The notes: generated by a model not told the origin, from the sequence alone. Numbered from the stretch's first letter, positions 1 to 9,004 are shown. The stretch is 64,000 nucleotides of DNA from Metabacillus sp. KUDC1714 (GCF_014217835.1 NZ_CP055263.1:3165501-3229500), one strand, 5' to 3'. Program-made: numbers and translations.

Positions 1-1
1 A

Positions 2-2224
2 CAACCTGATAAGATAAAGGCTTCACCAATTTTCACTACAAATCCTTTTACCCTTGGAGTCGCTTCTGGTGATCCTCTTTCAGATAGCGTTGTTTTATGG
101 ACGAGGCTTGCTCCTAATCCACTTGCAGAGGATGGACGAGGCGGGATGGATAATAGCTATGTTTCCGTTGAATGGGAAGTAGCAGAAGATGAAAATTTCA
201 GTAGAATTGTTCGAAATGGTACGGAGATTGCTGGACCTGAGCTTGGACATTCTGTGCATGCTGAAGTGTATGGCTTAAAGTCATGGAGAGAATATTACTA
301 TCGTTTTAAAGCAGGTAATGAAATTAGCCCAATTGGCAGAACAAAAACAGCTCCTGAGGAGGGTTCGCATGTAAAAAGTCTTTCGTTCGCCATAGCTTCT
401 TGTCAATCGTGGACAGGTGGACGTTATTCAGCTTATAAACATATGGCTGAAGACAATCTTGATGTCGTTTTTCATTTAGGTGATTATATTTACGAGAAGG
501 GTGATACAGAAACACTTACTGATTACCGGCTTCTTCATTCCCAATATAAAACATCCCCAGATCTGCAAAAAGCTCATGCGGCCTTTCCATTTATTGTTAC
601 GTTTGATGACCATGAGGTGGATAATGATTGGTCAAATGATATCTCTGAGCCAAATTATCCGGAAGGGGAACGTGAACGTTTCCTTGCAGTACGCGCAGCT
701 GCTTTCCAGGCCTATTATGAGCATATGCCGTTAAGACGCCGATCTAAGCCTAACGGTCCAGATATGCTTCTCTACCGCAAGTTTACTTTTGGAGATTTGG
801 CAGAATTTAGTGTTTTGGATACTAGACAATACCGAAACAATCAAGTTGGAGCAGGCTTCCCTGGTGGACCTATTCATCCTGATGCATCGAATCCATCAAG
901 AACGCTGATGGGATCTGAACAGGGGAAATGGCTTATTAATAATTTGAAATATTCACGTGTACGTTGGAATGTTATTGCACAACAAACGATAATGGCGCAA
1001 TTTGACTATGATACAGGAGAAGGGCTTAGTATTAACCGTGATCAGTGGGATGGGTACTCAGCGGACAGGGATCGACTATTTGACTTCATTAAAGAAAGAC
1101 GCACATCTAATCCAATTGTTCTTAGTGGTGATTGGCATTCAAGCTGGGTCAATGATTTAAAAGAGGATTTCAACAATCCTAAATCAAAAACAATTGCAAC
1201 CGAATTTGTGGGTACGTCCATCAGTTCAGGCTGCGGGTGGAAGAATCAAGTTGAAGCAGCTCTTACTGCCAATCCACATGTCAAGTTTTTTAATGGAGAT
1301 TACCGTGGATATGTGCGCTGCCTTGTAACACCTCAAGCATGGCAAAGTGATTATTGTATTGTAACTTCTGCAGATAATCCAGATGCCTCTATAAGCACAC
1401 TTGCATCATTTGTTGTTAAAAACGGCAAGCCTGGCGCTGTTCGCATCGGGGGAGTGGATGTTTCAAATATTGTATCAAATACAATGTTTGCTGGTAAGGC
1501 AAGCCCTATTTCAGTAACACTAAGTAATGGGACGAAAAAAACAGTAAAGGTTGATGTTCGTGTTCATGTTCCAAAGGAGTGGGAAAGTGAAGCTAAAACG
1601 ATCATTCTTGAACCTTATGGATCATCAACAGCTGAAGTGATGGTAACACCACCTGCCGGAATCCCAGTAACAGAAAAACTTAGTTTAGAAGTAAACGCTG
1701 ATAAGACAGAGGTATTCGGTACATCAAGAGACTTTTATGTAGTCTCCACATTTTCTAGGGAAGAGCTTTTTCTTGCTTTAGATGCTGGAAGTGAAACGAG
1801 TGCGCTATTACCGTCATACACTCGATTATCCCATAAAGATACTTGGGATGTCTCTAAGGGGTATGGATGGGTTGGAACAGTACCATCTTCTAGAGACCGT
1901 AACAAGCTGGATGAGTTACAGCGTGATTTTATCCTTTCTAAAGGAAATCCTACGAAACTTAGACTTTCTGTTCCTGCAGGTGTTTACAAAACTTATATTC
2001 TAACAGGAGATGCGACATATTCATCTGGTAATACAATCATAAGGTCAGAAGGGAAATTACTTGCCGAGTCTGGTGGAGAATTAAATATCGGACAATTCAA
2101 GTGGATACCATTTGAACTAAACGGTGGAGCAGAAGGTCGAGAAATTGAACTTGAAATCACGGGTGCACTCAAGGATGGTTATTGGCGCATTGTAGCACTG
2201 GTGATCCAAAATCAACAATCCTAA
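2..2224 (+). CDS. phoD: PhoD-family alkaline phosphatase, 5' partial, with extra C-terminal domains
   Basis: The open frame runs in from the left edge; codons 2-145 already encode the PhoD N-terminal beta domain (GVASGDP, then VVLWTRLAP), so the true start and any Tat signal lie outside the window. Numbered from the Met at 146, metal-site motifs are HLGDYIYE (about residue 110), DDHEVDNDW (about 154) and SGDWHSSW (about 325), as in PhoD phosphodiesterases/phosphatases. These enzymes are secreted folded through Tat and release phosphate from phosphate esters and wall teichoic acid. After the catalytic domain come about 250 unusual residues: a NEW3-like beta-sandwich (about 440-535) and a final segment (about 550-690) with the GYGW..SRDR..LQRDF pattern of the galactose-binding domain seen in CE12/YxiM esterases. 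That suggests anchoring to a polysaccharide. Family assignment is secure; the C-terminal domain names are from pattern only. Confidence 0.93.
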   Translation, partial: QPDKIKASPIFTTNPFTLGVASGDPLSDSVVLWTRLAPNPLAEDGRGGMDNSYVSVEWEVAEDENFSRIVRNGTEIAGPELGHSVHAEVYGLKSWREYYYRFKAGNEISPIGRTKTAPEEGSHVKSLSFAIASCQSWTGGRYSAYKHMAEDNLDVVFHLGDYIYEKGDTETLTDYRLLHSQYKTSPDLQKAHAAFPFIVTFDDHEVDNDWSNDISEPNYPEGERERFLAVRAAAFQAYYEHMPLRRRSKPNGPDMLLYRKFTFGDLAEFSVLDTRQYRNNQVGAGFPGGPIHPDASNPSRTLMGSEQGKWLINNLKYSRVRWNVIAQQTIMAQFDYDTGEGLSINRDQWDGYSADRDRLFDFIKERRTSNPIVLSGDWHSSWVNDLKEDFNNPKSKTIATEFVGTSISSGCGWKNQVEAALTANPHVKFFNGDYRGYVRCLVTPQAWQSDYCIVTSADNPDASISTLASFVVKNGKPGAVRIGGVDVSNIVSNTMFAGKASPISVTLSNGTKKTVKVDVRVHVPKEWESEAKTIILEPYGSSTAEVMVTPPAGIPVTEKLSLEVNADKTEVFGTSRDFYVVSTFSREELFLALDAGSETSALLPSYTRLSHKDTWDVSKGYGWVGTVPSSRDRNKLDELQRDFILSKGNPTKLRLSVPAGVYKTYILTGDATYSSGNTIIRSEGKLLAESGGELNIGQFKWIPFELNGGAEGREIELEITGALKDGYWRIVALVIQNQQS

Positions 2225-2344
2225 AAATTAAATAAATATTTCTTGAACCCAATAAATTCCTAAATCCTTTAATTATAATTATCTAGATGTTAATTTTAGT
2301 AGTATAGTCAATAATTCTACTGTTTAGAAAGTAAGATAATTAAT

Positions 2345-2390
2345 AAAAACTACTAGTTTTTTACCACAAATGGGGAGGCTAGTAGTTTTT
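2345..2390 (+). terminator. Terminator-like hairpin after phoD
   Basis: A perfect 12 bp inverted repeat (AAAAACTACTAG / CTAGTAGTTTTT, arms 2345-2356 and 2379-2390) about 120 bases beyond the phoD stop. The run of T ends the stem. It probably ends the phoD transcript. Confidence 0.6.
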
Positions 2391-2890
2391 ATTTGTCTCC
2401 AATTTTTACTACTAAGAAGCATATTTGAGAATAAAAAGACCTTTAGGGTTCTTAGGAATTTTAAATGACATCGTATAGCCAAGAGTATCGAAAGGTCCTT
2501 AAGGAAGGTTAAAAAGAAGCTTTATAATAAAAAGATTAGGAATTGAAATAGACTGGCTAGGGACAGAGAGTATCAAAGACTTTCTGTACACCTTCTTCTA
2601 TTTAAAAGGTTATAGATTTTACGCATTTTAGTAGTAGAATCTTGTGATCTGTTGTTGAGCCAGTATGTTGCTGCAGGGTTTATAACGAGACAGGACAATG
2701 ATACACTAGTATAATTAACAGCAACTATTATTTCTGGAGAAGTACGTCATACAAAGCAAATTCTACTTACTGTTAAGGCAAAATCGAAAAATAGGAATTT
2801 CACCTTTAATTTAATGATTAGGTAAGATCATTAACGGGGCGGCGATAATAAGAAGTAAAAAGCCTATTTTGTCCTATTTGAAGAATATAG
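2391..2890. other. Intergenic stretch without a recognisable gene
   Basis: About 500 bases between the phoD terminator and the cupin terminator. Reading frames are short and interrupted on both strands and have no ribosome binding site. No family was recognised; it may be decayed coding sequence. Confidence 0.5.
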
Positions 2891-2930
2891 CGACATAAAA
2901 AAAGACATGAAAAACTACATGTCATTAAAA
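2891..2930 (-). terminator. Terminator of the cupin gene
   Basis: GACATG (2904-2909) pairs with CATGTC (2918-2923). Runs of A on both sides give a U-tract on either strand. It lies just beyond the minus-strand cupin stop. Confidence 0.6.
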
Positions 2931-2957
2931 AAATTTAAATCAATCATAGCTAGACAT

Positions 2958-3608
2958 TTAATAATAATATTGCGGCCAAGAGGAATTCTGATAGTTTGGT
3001 TGATAATATGCTGGAGCAGTATATCCGGTGTTATGGTAATAATTTAAATAATGTCCATTTATACTTTCACTCGTTCTTTCGCAGGATGTAGGCGGACCAA
3101 TAAAGGTAGAAGGTTTAACTGGTTTAATCGCTTGTTTCCATTGATTTTCATCGATGCAATAGGTATGTGCCATAATATTTGAAGGTGTCAATTTTAAGAT
3201 ATCTGATCCTAGAATTACTTCAGGAGTGGGTGCATTAAAAATCGCTAGTAGGTGTGTATGATCTACAGTCGCAACTTCATAATGCCACCACCCATGTGGA
3301 ACATTTGCTACTTGACCAGGAGTGATAGGAAAATTTTGAATTTGCTTGGTAAAGGGATTTAATATAGAAACAACAGCAGCACCAGAAATGCAGTAAACGA
3401 GCTCTGCAGCATTCTGGTGGTAATGTGGTTCTATAACATTATTTGCACTAAGAAAAATATCAAGTAAAGACACATTATCGAGTGTGTTAAGTTGGTTGAT
3501 ACCTAAAACATTAATGTAGTTTTGATTATCTTTTTTCATTACAGGACTTGTATTTACATCAAAAGTAAATTGTGCTGAGGGGGAGGAGTAATCCAAACTC
3601 GAAACCAT
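2958..3608 (-). CDS. Cupin-domain protein with Tyr-rich C-terminus
   Basis: A 216-residue single-cupin protein. Metal-binding motif 1 is seen as PHYHQNAAELVYCISG (His62, His64, Glu69) and motif 2 as VPHGWWHYE (His105, His109), typical of Mn/Fe-binding cupins of the oxalate decarboxylase/germin type. The last 30 residues are rich in Tyr, Asn and Pro and end in YYY, a composition often seen in Bacillus spore coat proteins. A coat or surface role is therefore possible but unproven. The start is supported by AAGGAAGG eight bases upstream. The gene stands alone with its own terminator. The catalytic activity cannot be deduced from sequence. Confidence 0.8.
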   Translation of the reverse strand: MVSSLDYSSPSAQFTFDVNTSPVMKKDNQNYINVLGINQLNTLDNVSLLDIFLSANNVIEPHYHQNAAELVYCISGAAVVSILNPFTKQIQNFPITPGQVANVPHGWWHYEVATVDHTHLLAIFNAPTPEVILGSDILKLTPSNIMAHTYCIDENQWKQAIKPVKPSTFIGPPTSCERTSESINGHYLNYYHNTGYTAPAYYQPNYQNSSWPQYYY

Positions 3609-3717
3609 TTAAATTTCCTTCCTTCATTTTTAATTTTCGTTACAAATTAATCTATGCAAATACCTAAATAGGGTGTATTTACACAAATTAATAAATGCAT
3701 AGAAGGTTTTAATTGAT

Positions 3718-3810
3718 GCGTAGTTCACAACCAGTTAATTATGAATTGCTAGTGAAGATAATATCAAGGAAAATGGAAAGAATTCGAATTCGAATTTTTG
3801 GCGGCAATAG
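3718..3810 (+). pseudogene. C-terminal remnant of a DUF1801 paralogue
   Basis: Bases 3718-3810 resemble the last ~90 bases of the intact DUF1801 gene just downstream (4116-4204). The peptide QPVNYELL matches EPVNYELL, and after a frame shift NFWRQ-stop matches NFWRK-stop at the intact end. It is a leftover tail of a tandem copy. It also explains why the open frame of the next gene falsely extends upstream of its own start. Confidence 0.7.
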
Positions 3811-3832
3811 CATAATATCAAAGGAGGAAGAC

Positions 3833-4204
3833 ATGGAAGTTTTTGCAAAATATTTAGCAGGTATCGATAACCCCGACCACCGCGATAGAACAGAGAAAAT
3901 TTTGGCTTGGGTTGCTAATAAATACCCAAATTTGGAACCACTAATCAAGTGGAATACGCCAATGTTTTCCGATCACGGCACATATATCATCGGTTTTTCC
4001 ACAGCGAAGCACCATTTGAGTGTTTCACCCGAAGAAGTAGGCATTGCACACTTTACTGAAGACATTGCCCAAGCTGGCTACAGTGCTACCAAAGGCTTGT
4101 TTCGAATTCCGTGGAAAGAGCCGGTAAATTACGAATTGCTTGAGAAAATGATTGAATTTAATATTCAGGATAAAGCAGAATATACAAATTTTTGGCGGAA
4201 GTAA
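3833..4204 (+). CDS. DUF1801 family protein (YdhG-like)
   Basis: A 123-residue protein of the DUF1801/YdhG group of small soluble proteins, some of which are annotated as iron chaperones. Seen features are the core (KWNTPMF, then [18 protein letters not shown]) and the ending EYTNFWRK. The start is set at 3833 because AAGGAGG lies eight bases upstream and the length then fits the family. The longer frame from 3713 runs through a decayed copy of the same family. A strong terminator follows. The biochemical role is not established. Confidence 0.82.
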   Translation: MEVFAKYLAGIDNPDHRDRTEKILAWVANKYPNLEPLIKWNTPMFSDHGTYIIGFSTAKHHLSVSPEEVGIAHFTEDIAQAGYSATKGLFRIPWKEPVNYELLEKMIEFNIQDKAEYTNFWRK

Positions 4205-4220
4205 TACCTCGGCCTTATCA

Positions 4221-4255
4221 AAAAACGCATGATACGAAAAATGTCATGCGTTTTT
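4221..4255 (+). terminator. Rho-independent terminator after DUF1801 gene
   Basis: The arms AAAAACGCATGA and TCATGCGTTTTT form a 12 bp perfect stem ending in a T run, 17 bases beyond the stop. Confidence 0.8.
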
Positions 4256-4391
4256 GCAAGTCAATTAAGTCGCCAACAGCTCAGGTAGTAGCCGTATGCG
4301 AACTCCCGTTAAAATACTTCCCAAGCACCGGTTAATTGATGATGATGAAAGCTTTCTACATAAAATTCTAGGAATTAAGGTGAGAAATTAT

Positions 4392-5267
4392 ATGAATAAA
4401 ATCAAAAAACATAAGCCCAATAATAAATTAAAAATGATTTTACGAGGATTAATGGTCATTATTGGGGGATTTATAGCAGCATATGGACTAGAAGCTGTAT
4501 TAATTCCAAACAACGTATCTGATGGGGGTGTGACAGGTCTTAGTATCGTTGGTTCACAACTATTTGGATTACCCTTAGGAGCTCTAATTGCAATTATAAA
4601 TCTTCCTTTTATCTGGCTAGGCTATAAACAAATTGGTAAAAATTTCGCGATTTATTCGACTATCGGAATAGCCTCACTAGCGATTGGTACAATCCTCATG
4701 CACCATATTCCAGCGATTATTGATGGAGATACTTTATTAGTTACCGTTGTTGGTGGAATTATCCTAGGTTTTGGGATGGGGTTAGCATTGCGGAATGGCG
4801 GAGCATTAGATGGAATTGATATGCTAGCAGTACTGCTATCTCGAAAATTACCGTTTGGGACAAGTGATCTCATTCTTTTCTTAAACACGTTTGTATTTAT
4901 TGTCATTTCAACGGTATTCGGTCTACAAGGAGCAATACTTTCGGCAATTGCTTACTTTATTGCTTCTAAAGTGATTCATATTGTTGAAGAAGGTTTAAGC
5001 GGCTCAAAAACCTTTAAAATTATCACAACTCAACCAAAATTAATGGTAGAGACCATACGTGATCGATTAGGTCGAAGTGCGACATATAATGAAGTTTACG
5101 GTGGTTATTCCCATGAAAAATTTAAGGAAATCACTTGTGTCATTAACCGCTTAGAAGAAAGCAAAATAAAGGAAATTATTAATGAAATTGACGAAAATGC
5201 TTTTGTTACGGTATATGACGTAGCAGAAGTTAAGGGTGGTAATTTCAGAAAGCATAATATTCATTAG
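4392..5267 (+). CDS. YitT family membrane protein
   Basis: A 291-residue integral membrane protein of the YitT family: an N-terminal DUF161 membrane region with about five or six hydrophobic segments (motifs SDGGVTGLS and RNGGALDGID) and a C-terminal soluble DUF2179 domain (about 225-285, ending VYDVAEVKGGNFRK). The in-frame ATG at 4392 is preferred: AAGGTGAG lies about nine bases upstream and homologues begin with a short Lys-rich segment. An upstream in-frame ATG at 4296 has no good ribosome binding site. Function is unknown; a transporter role is often assumed. Confidence 0.85.
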   Translation: MNKIKKHKPNNKLKMILRGLMVIIGGFIAAYGLEAVLIPNNVSDGGVTGLSIVGSQLFGLPLGALIAIINLPFIWLGYKQIGKNFAIYSTIGIASLAIGTILMHHIPAIIDGDTLLVTVVGGIILGFGMGLALRNGGALDGIDMLAVLLSRKLPFGTSDLILFLNTFVFIVISTVFGLQGAILSAIAYFIASKVIHIVEEGLSGSKTFKIITTQPKLMVETIRDRLGRSATYNEVYGGYSHEKFKEITCVINRLEESKIKEIINEIDENAFVTVYDVAEVKGGNFRKHNIH

Positions 5268-5370
5268 GTAACATTTTAGAAGAAGACTCAGCTCAAAAAA
5301 CCGTTGAATTACTAGATTTAGGCAGTCCTTACAATAGGGTCTGCCTTTAAGTATTTTATTAGGCAATTGG

Positions 5371-5403
5371 AAGTGTTTCTGTAATAAATGGGAACACTTT
5401 TTT
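5371..5403 (+). terminator. Terminator after yitT-like gene
   Basis: AAGTGTTTC pairs with GGAACACTT (one G-U pair), followed by six T. A weaker hairpin (AGGCAG/CTGCCT) precedes it at 5320-5346. Confidence 0.7.
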
Positions 5404-5513
5404 CATTGTAAGCAGGATAGTGGAAGAAATAAAGGCAGAAAAATATATAGATGAAGGAATACTATTAGGAGCCGTGAGACAAAATATAAAGGTGAATGTA
5501 TTAAACAAGAGTA

Positions 5514-5557
5514 AAAGGGTGAGGGATATTAGACATGTTTAATATCCCTCACCCTTT
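5514..5557. terminator. Long hairpin between convergent genes
   Basis: An 18 bp perfect inverted repeat (arms 5514-5531 and 5540-5557, core GGGTGAGGGATATTA). It sits between yitT (plus) and the MocR gene (minus) and probably acts as terminator for the minus-strand gene. Between 5404 and 5513 there is only a short frame with no start signal. Confidence 0.65.
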
Positions 5558-5597
5558 ATGCTTTCGAACAAGGATAGTTTTGCCTTGTTGAAAGAAT

Positions 5598-6941
5598 TTA
5601 TAAAAAGTAGTTTTGAGGATTTTTTAATGCACTTGCAATTTTCCTTATTCCCTCTTCAATTCGATGGCCGTCAACATTTGAAACATTCAACTTCAAAATC
5701 CGTTCGTGGTAAAAGTCATCTAAATAATTTCTTTCAACTGAATCCAGACTTATGCCTTCTTCATGCAAATGATAAACAAATGATTTCAAATTCACACGCT
5801 TGGGCAACCTAATATGACTATGCATTACAATTTCTGATGATGATTCGTACGTTGATAAATGATCTTGTATTGATTGATGCAGAATTTTCGCACGTGCATG
5901 ATAGATGTTACTGACTTTCGTTTTATTGTGTTCAAACATACCATTTTTCAAATAGAGATATAATGCGGCTTGTGAAATCATAGAGCTGTCGATATCGTTT
6001 GTCATTTTGTATTTTTGAAAAATGTCAATAATTGAAGAAGGAAGAACCGCCAATCCAACTCTTAACCCAGGAAACATAATTTTTGAAAAACTTTTTAAAT
6101 AGATGACTTTATCATGGTAATCATCAGCAAAAAGAGGATCGTTCTTCGGATTGTATTCAAAATCTGCTAAATAATCATCTTCTAAAATGTATACATTATA
6201 TTGGTCTGCTAATTGTAAAATAGCTTCTTTTTCTTTTTTACTGTATGAAGATCCTAAAGGATTATGGAAGCGTGGCATTGTATAAAAGAATTTAATATCT
6301 TCTTCATGAAATATTTTTTCTAGTCGATCTAAATCAATACCTTTCGCGGTACGTTGAATTCCTATTGCTGGCAGCTGTAAGGTTTTCAGCAGTTCCATAT
6401 ATAAATGATAGCTAGGTTGTTCAACTAGAATGGTGGAACGATTATTTGGAAAGGGCATCATACTTACTAAAGAAAGGGCCTGTTGAACACCTGTAGTGAT
6501 GAAAATCTGTTCGTTATGCGTGAATACTTGGTAAGATTCTAACAGTTTTTTAGCTTCTGCTATGAGTGGCGGCCAACCTTTTGGCGTTCCGTAGCGAAAT
6601 AATTCTTCTTGATAGGTATCAATTGCTTTATTTATGCAGTGTTGAAATTCTTTATAAGGAAATGCATGCCAAGTAGGAGATGCGCTTGCAAAGTCAATTA
6701 TGTCAGTGGACAATGGGGTTTTGAAGACTTGATTATCCACAACATAATAACCACTTTTCTGTATGGCATAAATAATATGTTGCTCCTCCAATTTTTTTAA
6801 AGCGGTCAATACCGTGCTTTTACTACAAGAATATTGTTGTGTTAAATTTCGAATGGATGGTAATTTTGCACCGGTCGAAAATCTTCCAGACTGAATTTGC
6901 ATCATAAGTGATTGATAGATTGATTCATATTTAAGCATCAT
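5598..6941 (-). CDS. MocR-type regulator (GntR HTH fused to aminotransferase-like domain)
   Basis: 447 residues. Residues 1-70 form a GntR winged helix (GAKLPSIRNLTQQY, then SKSTVLTALKKLEEQ). Residues about 85-440 are an aminotransferase class I/II-like domain with the PLP lysine in SFSK (Lys287), the usual Asp in YILEDDY, and PGLRVG. MocR proteins sense PLP or amino compounds through this domain and bind DNA with the HTH; PdxR and GabR are examples. The gene is divergent from two EamA transporters, with two inverted repeats in the shared promoter region, so it very likely controls them. The effector is unknown; an exported amino acid derivative is a reasonable guess. Confidence 0.9.
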   Translation of the reverse strand: MMLKYESIYQSLMMQIQSGRFSTGAKLPSIRNLTQQYSCSKSTVLTALKKLEEQHIIYAIQKSGYYVVDNQVFKTPLSTDIIDFASASPTWHAFPYKEFQHCINKAIDTYQEELFRYGTPKGWPPLIAEAKKLLESYQVFTHNEQIFITTGVQQALSLVSMMPFPNNRSTILVEQPSYHLYMELLKTLQLPAIGIQRTAKGIDLDRLEKIFHEEDIKFFYTMPRFHNPLGSSYSKKEKEAILQLADQYNVYILEDDYLADFEYNPKNDPLFADDYHDKVIYLKSFSKIMFPGLRVGLAVLPSSIIDIFQKYKMTNDIDSSMISQAALYLYLKNGMFEHNKTKVSNIYHARAKILHQSIQDHLSTYESSSEIVMHSHIRLPKRVNLKSFVYHLHEEGISLDSVERNYLDDFYHERILKLNVSNVDGHRIEEGIRKIASALKNPQNYFL

Positions 6942-6952
6942 AAACCTCTTTG

Positions 6953-7017
6953 CACATCTGTATCGGTACAGATGTGTATTTTTTATATCGTAAAGGTTAT
7001 TATTATCTCTTACGATA
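6953..7017. promoter_or_regulatory. Candidate MocR operators in the divergent promoter region
   Basis: Two inverted repeats lie between the MocR and EamA genes: CACATCTGTA-tcgg-TACAGATGTG (6953-6976, 10 bp arms) and TATCGTAA...TTACGATA (6986-7017). They are the only clear dyads in the gap and are well placed for control of both promoters. Assignment to MocR is from position only. Confidence 0.5.
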
Positions 7018-7057
7018 ATGGTACCGGCCGGATCAATATAAGGGGGTAGTCGAAATC

Positions 7058-7975
7058 ATTGAAAATAGAAATGCATATATTGCAGCAACCATCTATGCAA
7101 TCATTATCGGATTGTCATTTATGTTTGTTAAAGTGACATTAACGGTTGCAACACCGTTAGATACATTGGCTCATCGGTTTACCATTGCATGGATCGCTGC
7201 CACAGTGTTGTTCGTGTTAAAAAAAGAATCGATCAAAGGAACAAAAAAAGATGTACTGCGGATTGCCTTGTTAGCCATCTTATATCCGATACTCTTTTTT
7301 GCTTTTCAAGTATTTGGGTTAGTGCATACATCTTCATCGGAAGCTGGCATTATTCAAGCAACAATACCAATTTTTACGTTGATTTTTGCAAGTATCATTT
7401 TAAAGGAAACATCAACACGTAGTCAAAAAATAGCGATTGGTTTATCTGTACTCGGTGTGATGTATATTATGTACATGAACGGGGCAGGAGGCACAAATAC
7501 AAGTCTCCTCGGGACTGGTTTAATTTTACTTTCAGCACTTACCTCCTCACTATACAACGTATTTGCCAGAAAGTTAACACAACGCTATTCGTTATTCACT
7601 ATCACATATATCATGACCTTGTTTGGGTTTATAGCTTTTAATGGACTGGCACTGACAAACCATGTAATGAATGGAACAGTCCATCAATTTATGCAACCTT
7701 TTGGACACTGGGATTTTGTTCTTGCCATTTTATATTTAGGTATCCTATCGTCTTTAGGAACGTCCTATCTTTCCAACTATGCTTTATCAAAAATAGACGC
7801 ATCGAAAATGAGTGTTTTCAGTAATTTTGCTACGCTCATTACCATTTTAGCAGGGGTAATTTTTTTAAAAGAGGAATTTCATTTATACCACATAGCAGGA
7901 TCAATTATCATTATCATCGGTGTTGTTGGTACAAACTATTTTGGTGCAAGGGGCAAATTAAATGAAAAAATATAG
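7058..7975 (+). CDS. EamA-family (DMT) transporter, first of a pair; start uncertain
   Basis: A ten-TM EamA/RhaT drug-metabolite transporter with two EamA repeats. The reading frame is homologous well upstream of the first TTG in frame (7112), giving NRNAYIAATIYAIIIGLSF for the first membrane helix. No ATG, GTG or TTG lies in frame between the strong AAGGGGG at 7040 and 7112. ATT at 7058 would have acceptable spacing. Alternatively, a TTG at 7059 with one more A in the A-run at 7062-7065 would give the expected M-K-N-R-N start. This points to a rare ATT start or a one-base loss. The stop overlaps the next EamA gene by 14 bases, so the two are translationally coupled. MocR is the likely regulator. 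Confidence 0.85.
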   Translation: MENRNAYIAATIYAIIIGLSFMFVKVTLTVATPLDTLAHRFTIAWIAATVLFVLKKESIKGTKKDVLRIALLAILYPILFFAFQVFGLVHTSSSEAGIIQATIPIFTLIFASIILKETSTRSQKIAIGLSVLGVMYIMYMNGAGGTNTSLLGTGLILLSALTSSLYNVFARKLTQRYSLFTITYIMTLFGFIAFNGLALTNHVMNGTVHQFMQPFGHWDFVLAILYLGILSSLGTSYLSNYALSKIDASKMSVFSNFATLITILAGVIFLKEEFHLYHIAGSIIIIIGVVGTNYFGARGKLNEKI

Positions 7976-8843
7976 TCTCTTGCTAATCATAAGCTTCATT
8001 TGGGGATCTCAATTTTTCTTCGTGGAATTAGTAACGAATGATGTAGGTTCCATTTCGTTGTCTGCTTTGAAAGCACTGATCGGTGCAATTTGTTTATCAG
8101 TGATTAGTCTGTTCCAATCAAAGAAAAACTACACAACCAATACTAAAAAATATTTTTGGATTGCACTTTTTGAAGTAGTCTTGCCGTTTATTCTTATTGC
8201 ACAAGGCCAAAAGTACGTATCGAGCAGTATTGCATCTATGCTAATCGCAATGGTCCCAATCTTCACATTGGTATTTTTCGTATTGCTCTTCAAAAAGAAA
8301 GCTAGCCACTTTGACATAGTCAGCATAGTATTAGGATTTTTAGGAATTGTGATCTTATCGTGGCCAACGCAAGGAATTATGAACGTTTCAGGTAATATAT
8401 TGGGTAATGTGTTGCTCATTCTTGCTGCTATAAGTTTTGCATTGTCTTTAATTCTAATGGAAAAATTAGAAGATGGTTCTCCGGTGGTCCATATGAGAAA
8501 TGTTTTATGGATTGCAAGTATTGTCTTATTGCCAATGGCATTCCTTTTTGAAAAGCCATTACAAATCGATATCAATCATTCACAAGTAATATATATTATC
8601 ATTTTAGGTGTATTCCATGCAGGAATTGTCTATATGCTGTATAATCTCTTAATTCAAGAAGAGGGAGCATTATTTGCCTCTTTTAGCAACTATATTAACC
8701 CGGTTATTGGTGTAATTTTAGGCTATATTATTTTAAAAGATCCATTATTTTTGCAGCATAAGATTGGCATATTAATCATTCTTCTAGCACTTTTATTTTC
8801 GAATCCTGCTATTTTTAGAAAATGGGTTAGGAAGGATAATTAA
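7962..8843 (+). CDS. EamA-family (DMT) transporter, second of a pair
   Basis: 293 residues, about ten membrane helices in two EamA repeats (SFIWGSQFFFVELV at the N-terminus, and the second-repeat start near 150). It overlaps the preceding EamA gene by 14 bases and shares its promoter and presumably the MocR regulator. Adjacent EamA pairs sometimes work as two separate exporters or as a heteromer; neither can be told from sequence. The substrate is unknown, with amino acids or amines plausible given the MocR neighbour. Confidence 0.9.
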   Translation: MKKYSLLLIISFIWGSQFFFVELVTNDVGSISLSALKALIGAICLSVISLFQSKKNYTTNTKKYFWIALFEVVLPFILIAQGQKYVSSSIASMLIAMVPIFTLVFFVLLFKKKASHFDIVSIVLGFLGIVILSWPTQGIMNVSGNILGNVLLILAAISFALSLILMEKLEDGSPVVHMRNVLWIASIVLLPMAFLFEKPLQIDINHSQVIYIIILGVFHAGIVYMLYNLLIQEEGALFASFSNYINPVIGVILGYIILKDPLFLQHKIGILIILLALLFSNPAIFRKWVRKDN

Positions 8844-8880
8844 TAGAGAATATCCTTGTGTATAATGAGCTTATTTCAGG

Positions 8881-9004
8881 TTGATTGGAACGGATTGCGA
8901 GACTCCTGCGGGAGTAGCGGGACAGGTGAGACTCATGCAGGCGTTTACGCCAAGGAGGCTCACCGCCCGCCCCGCGGAAAGCGAGCATCTCTCGCTGCAA
9001 TCAA
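8881..9004. repeat. GC-rich Bacillaceae intergenic repeat
   Basis: About 124 bases much richer in G+C than the surroundings, bounded by TTGATTG (8881) and CAATCAA (8998-9004). Its interior has GCGAGACTCCTGCGGGAG and GGCTCACCGCCCGCCCCGCG, both familiar from a dispersed repeat seen between genes in many Bacillus-related genomes. A 70-codon frame running through it is not a gene. From 9005 to 9206 nothing is recognised. Confidence 0.75.

Noticed and set aside
5404..5540. Open stretch between yitT and the MocR gene
   Set aside because: No start codon with a ribosome binding site, and its end lies within a terminator stem.
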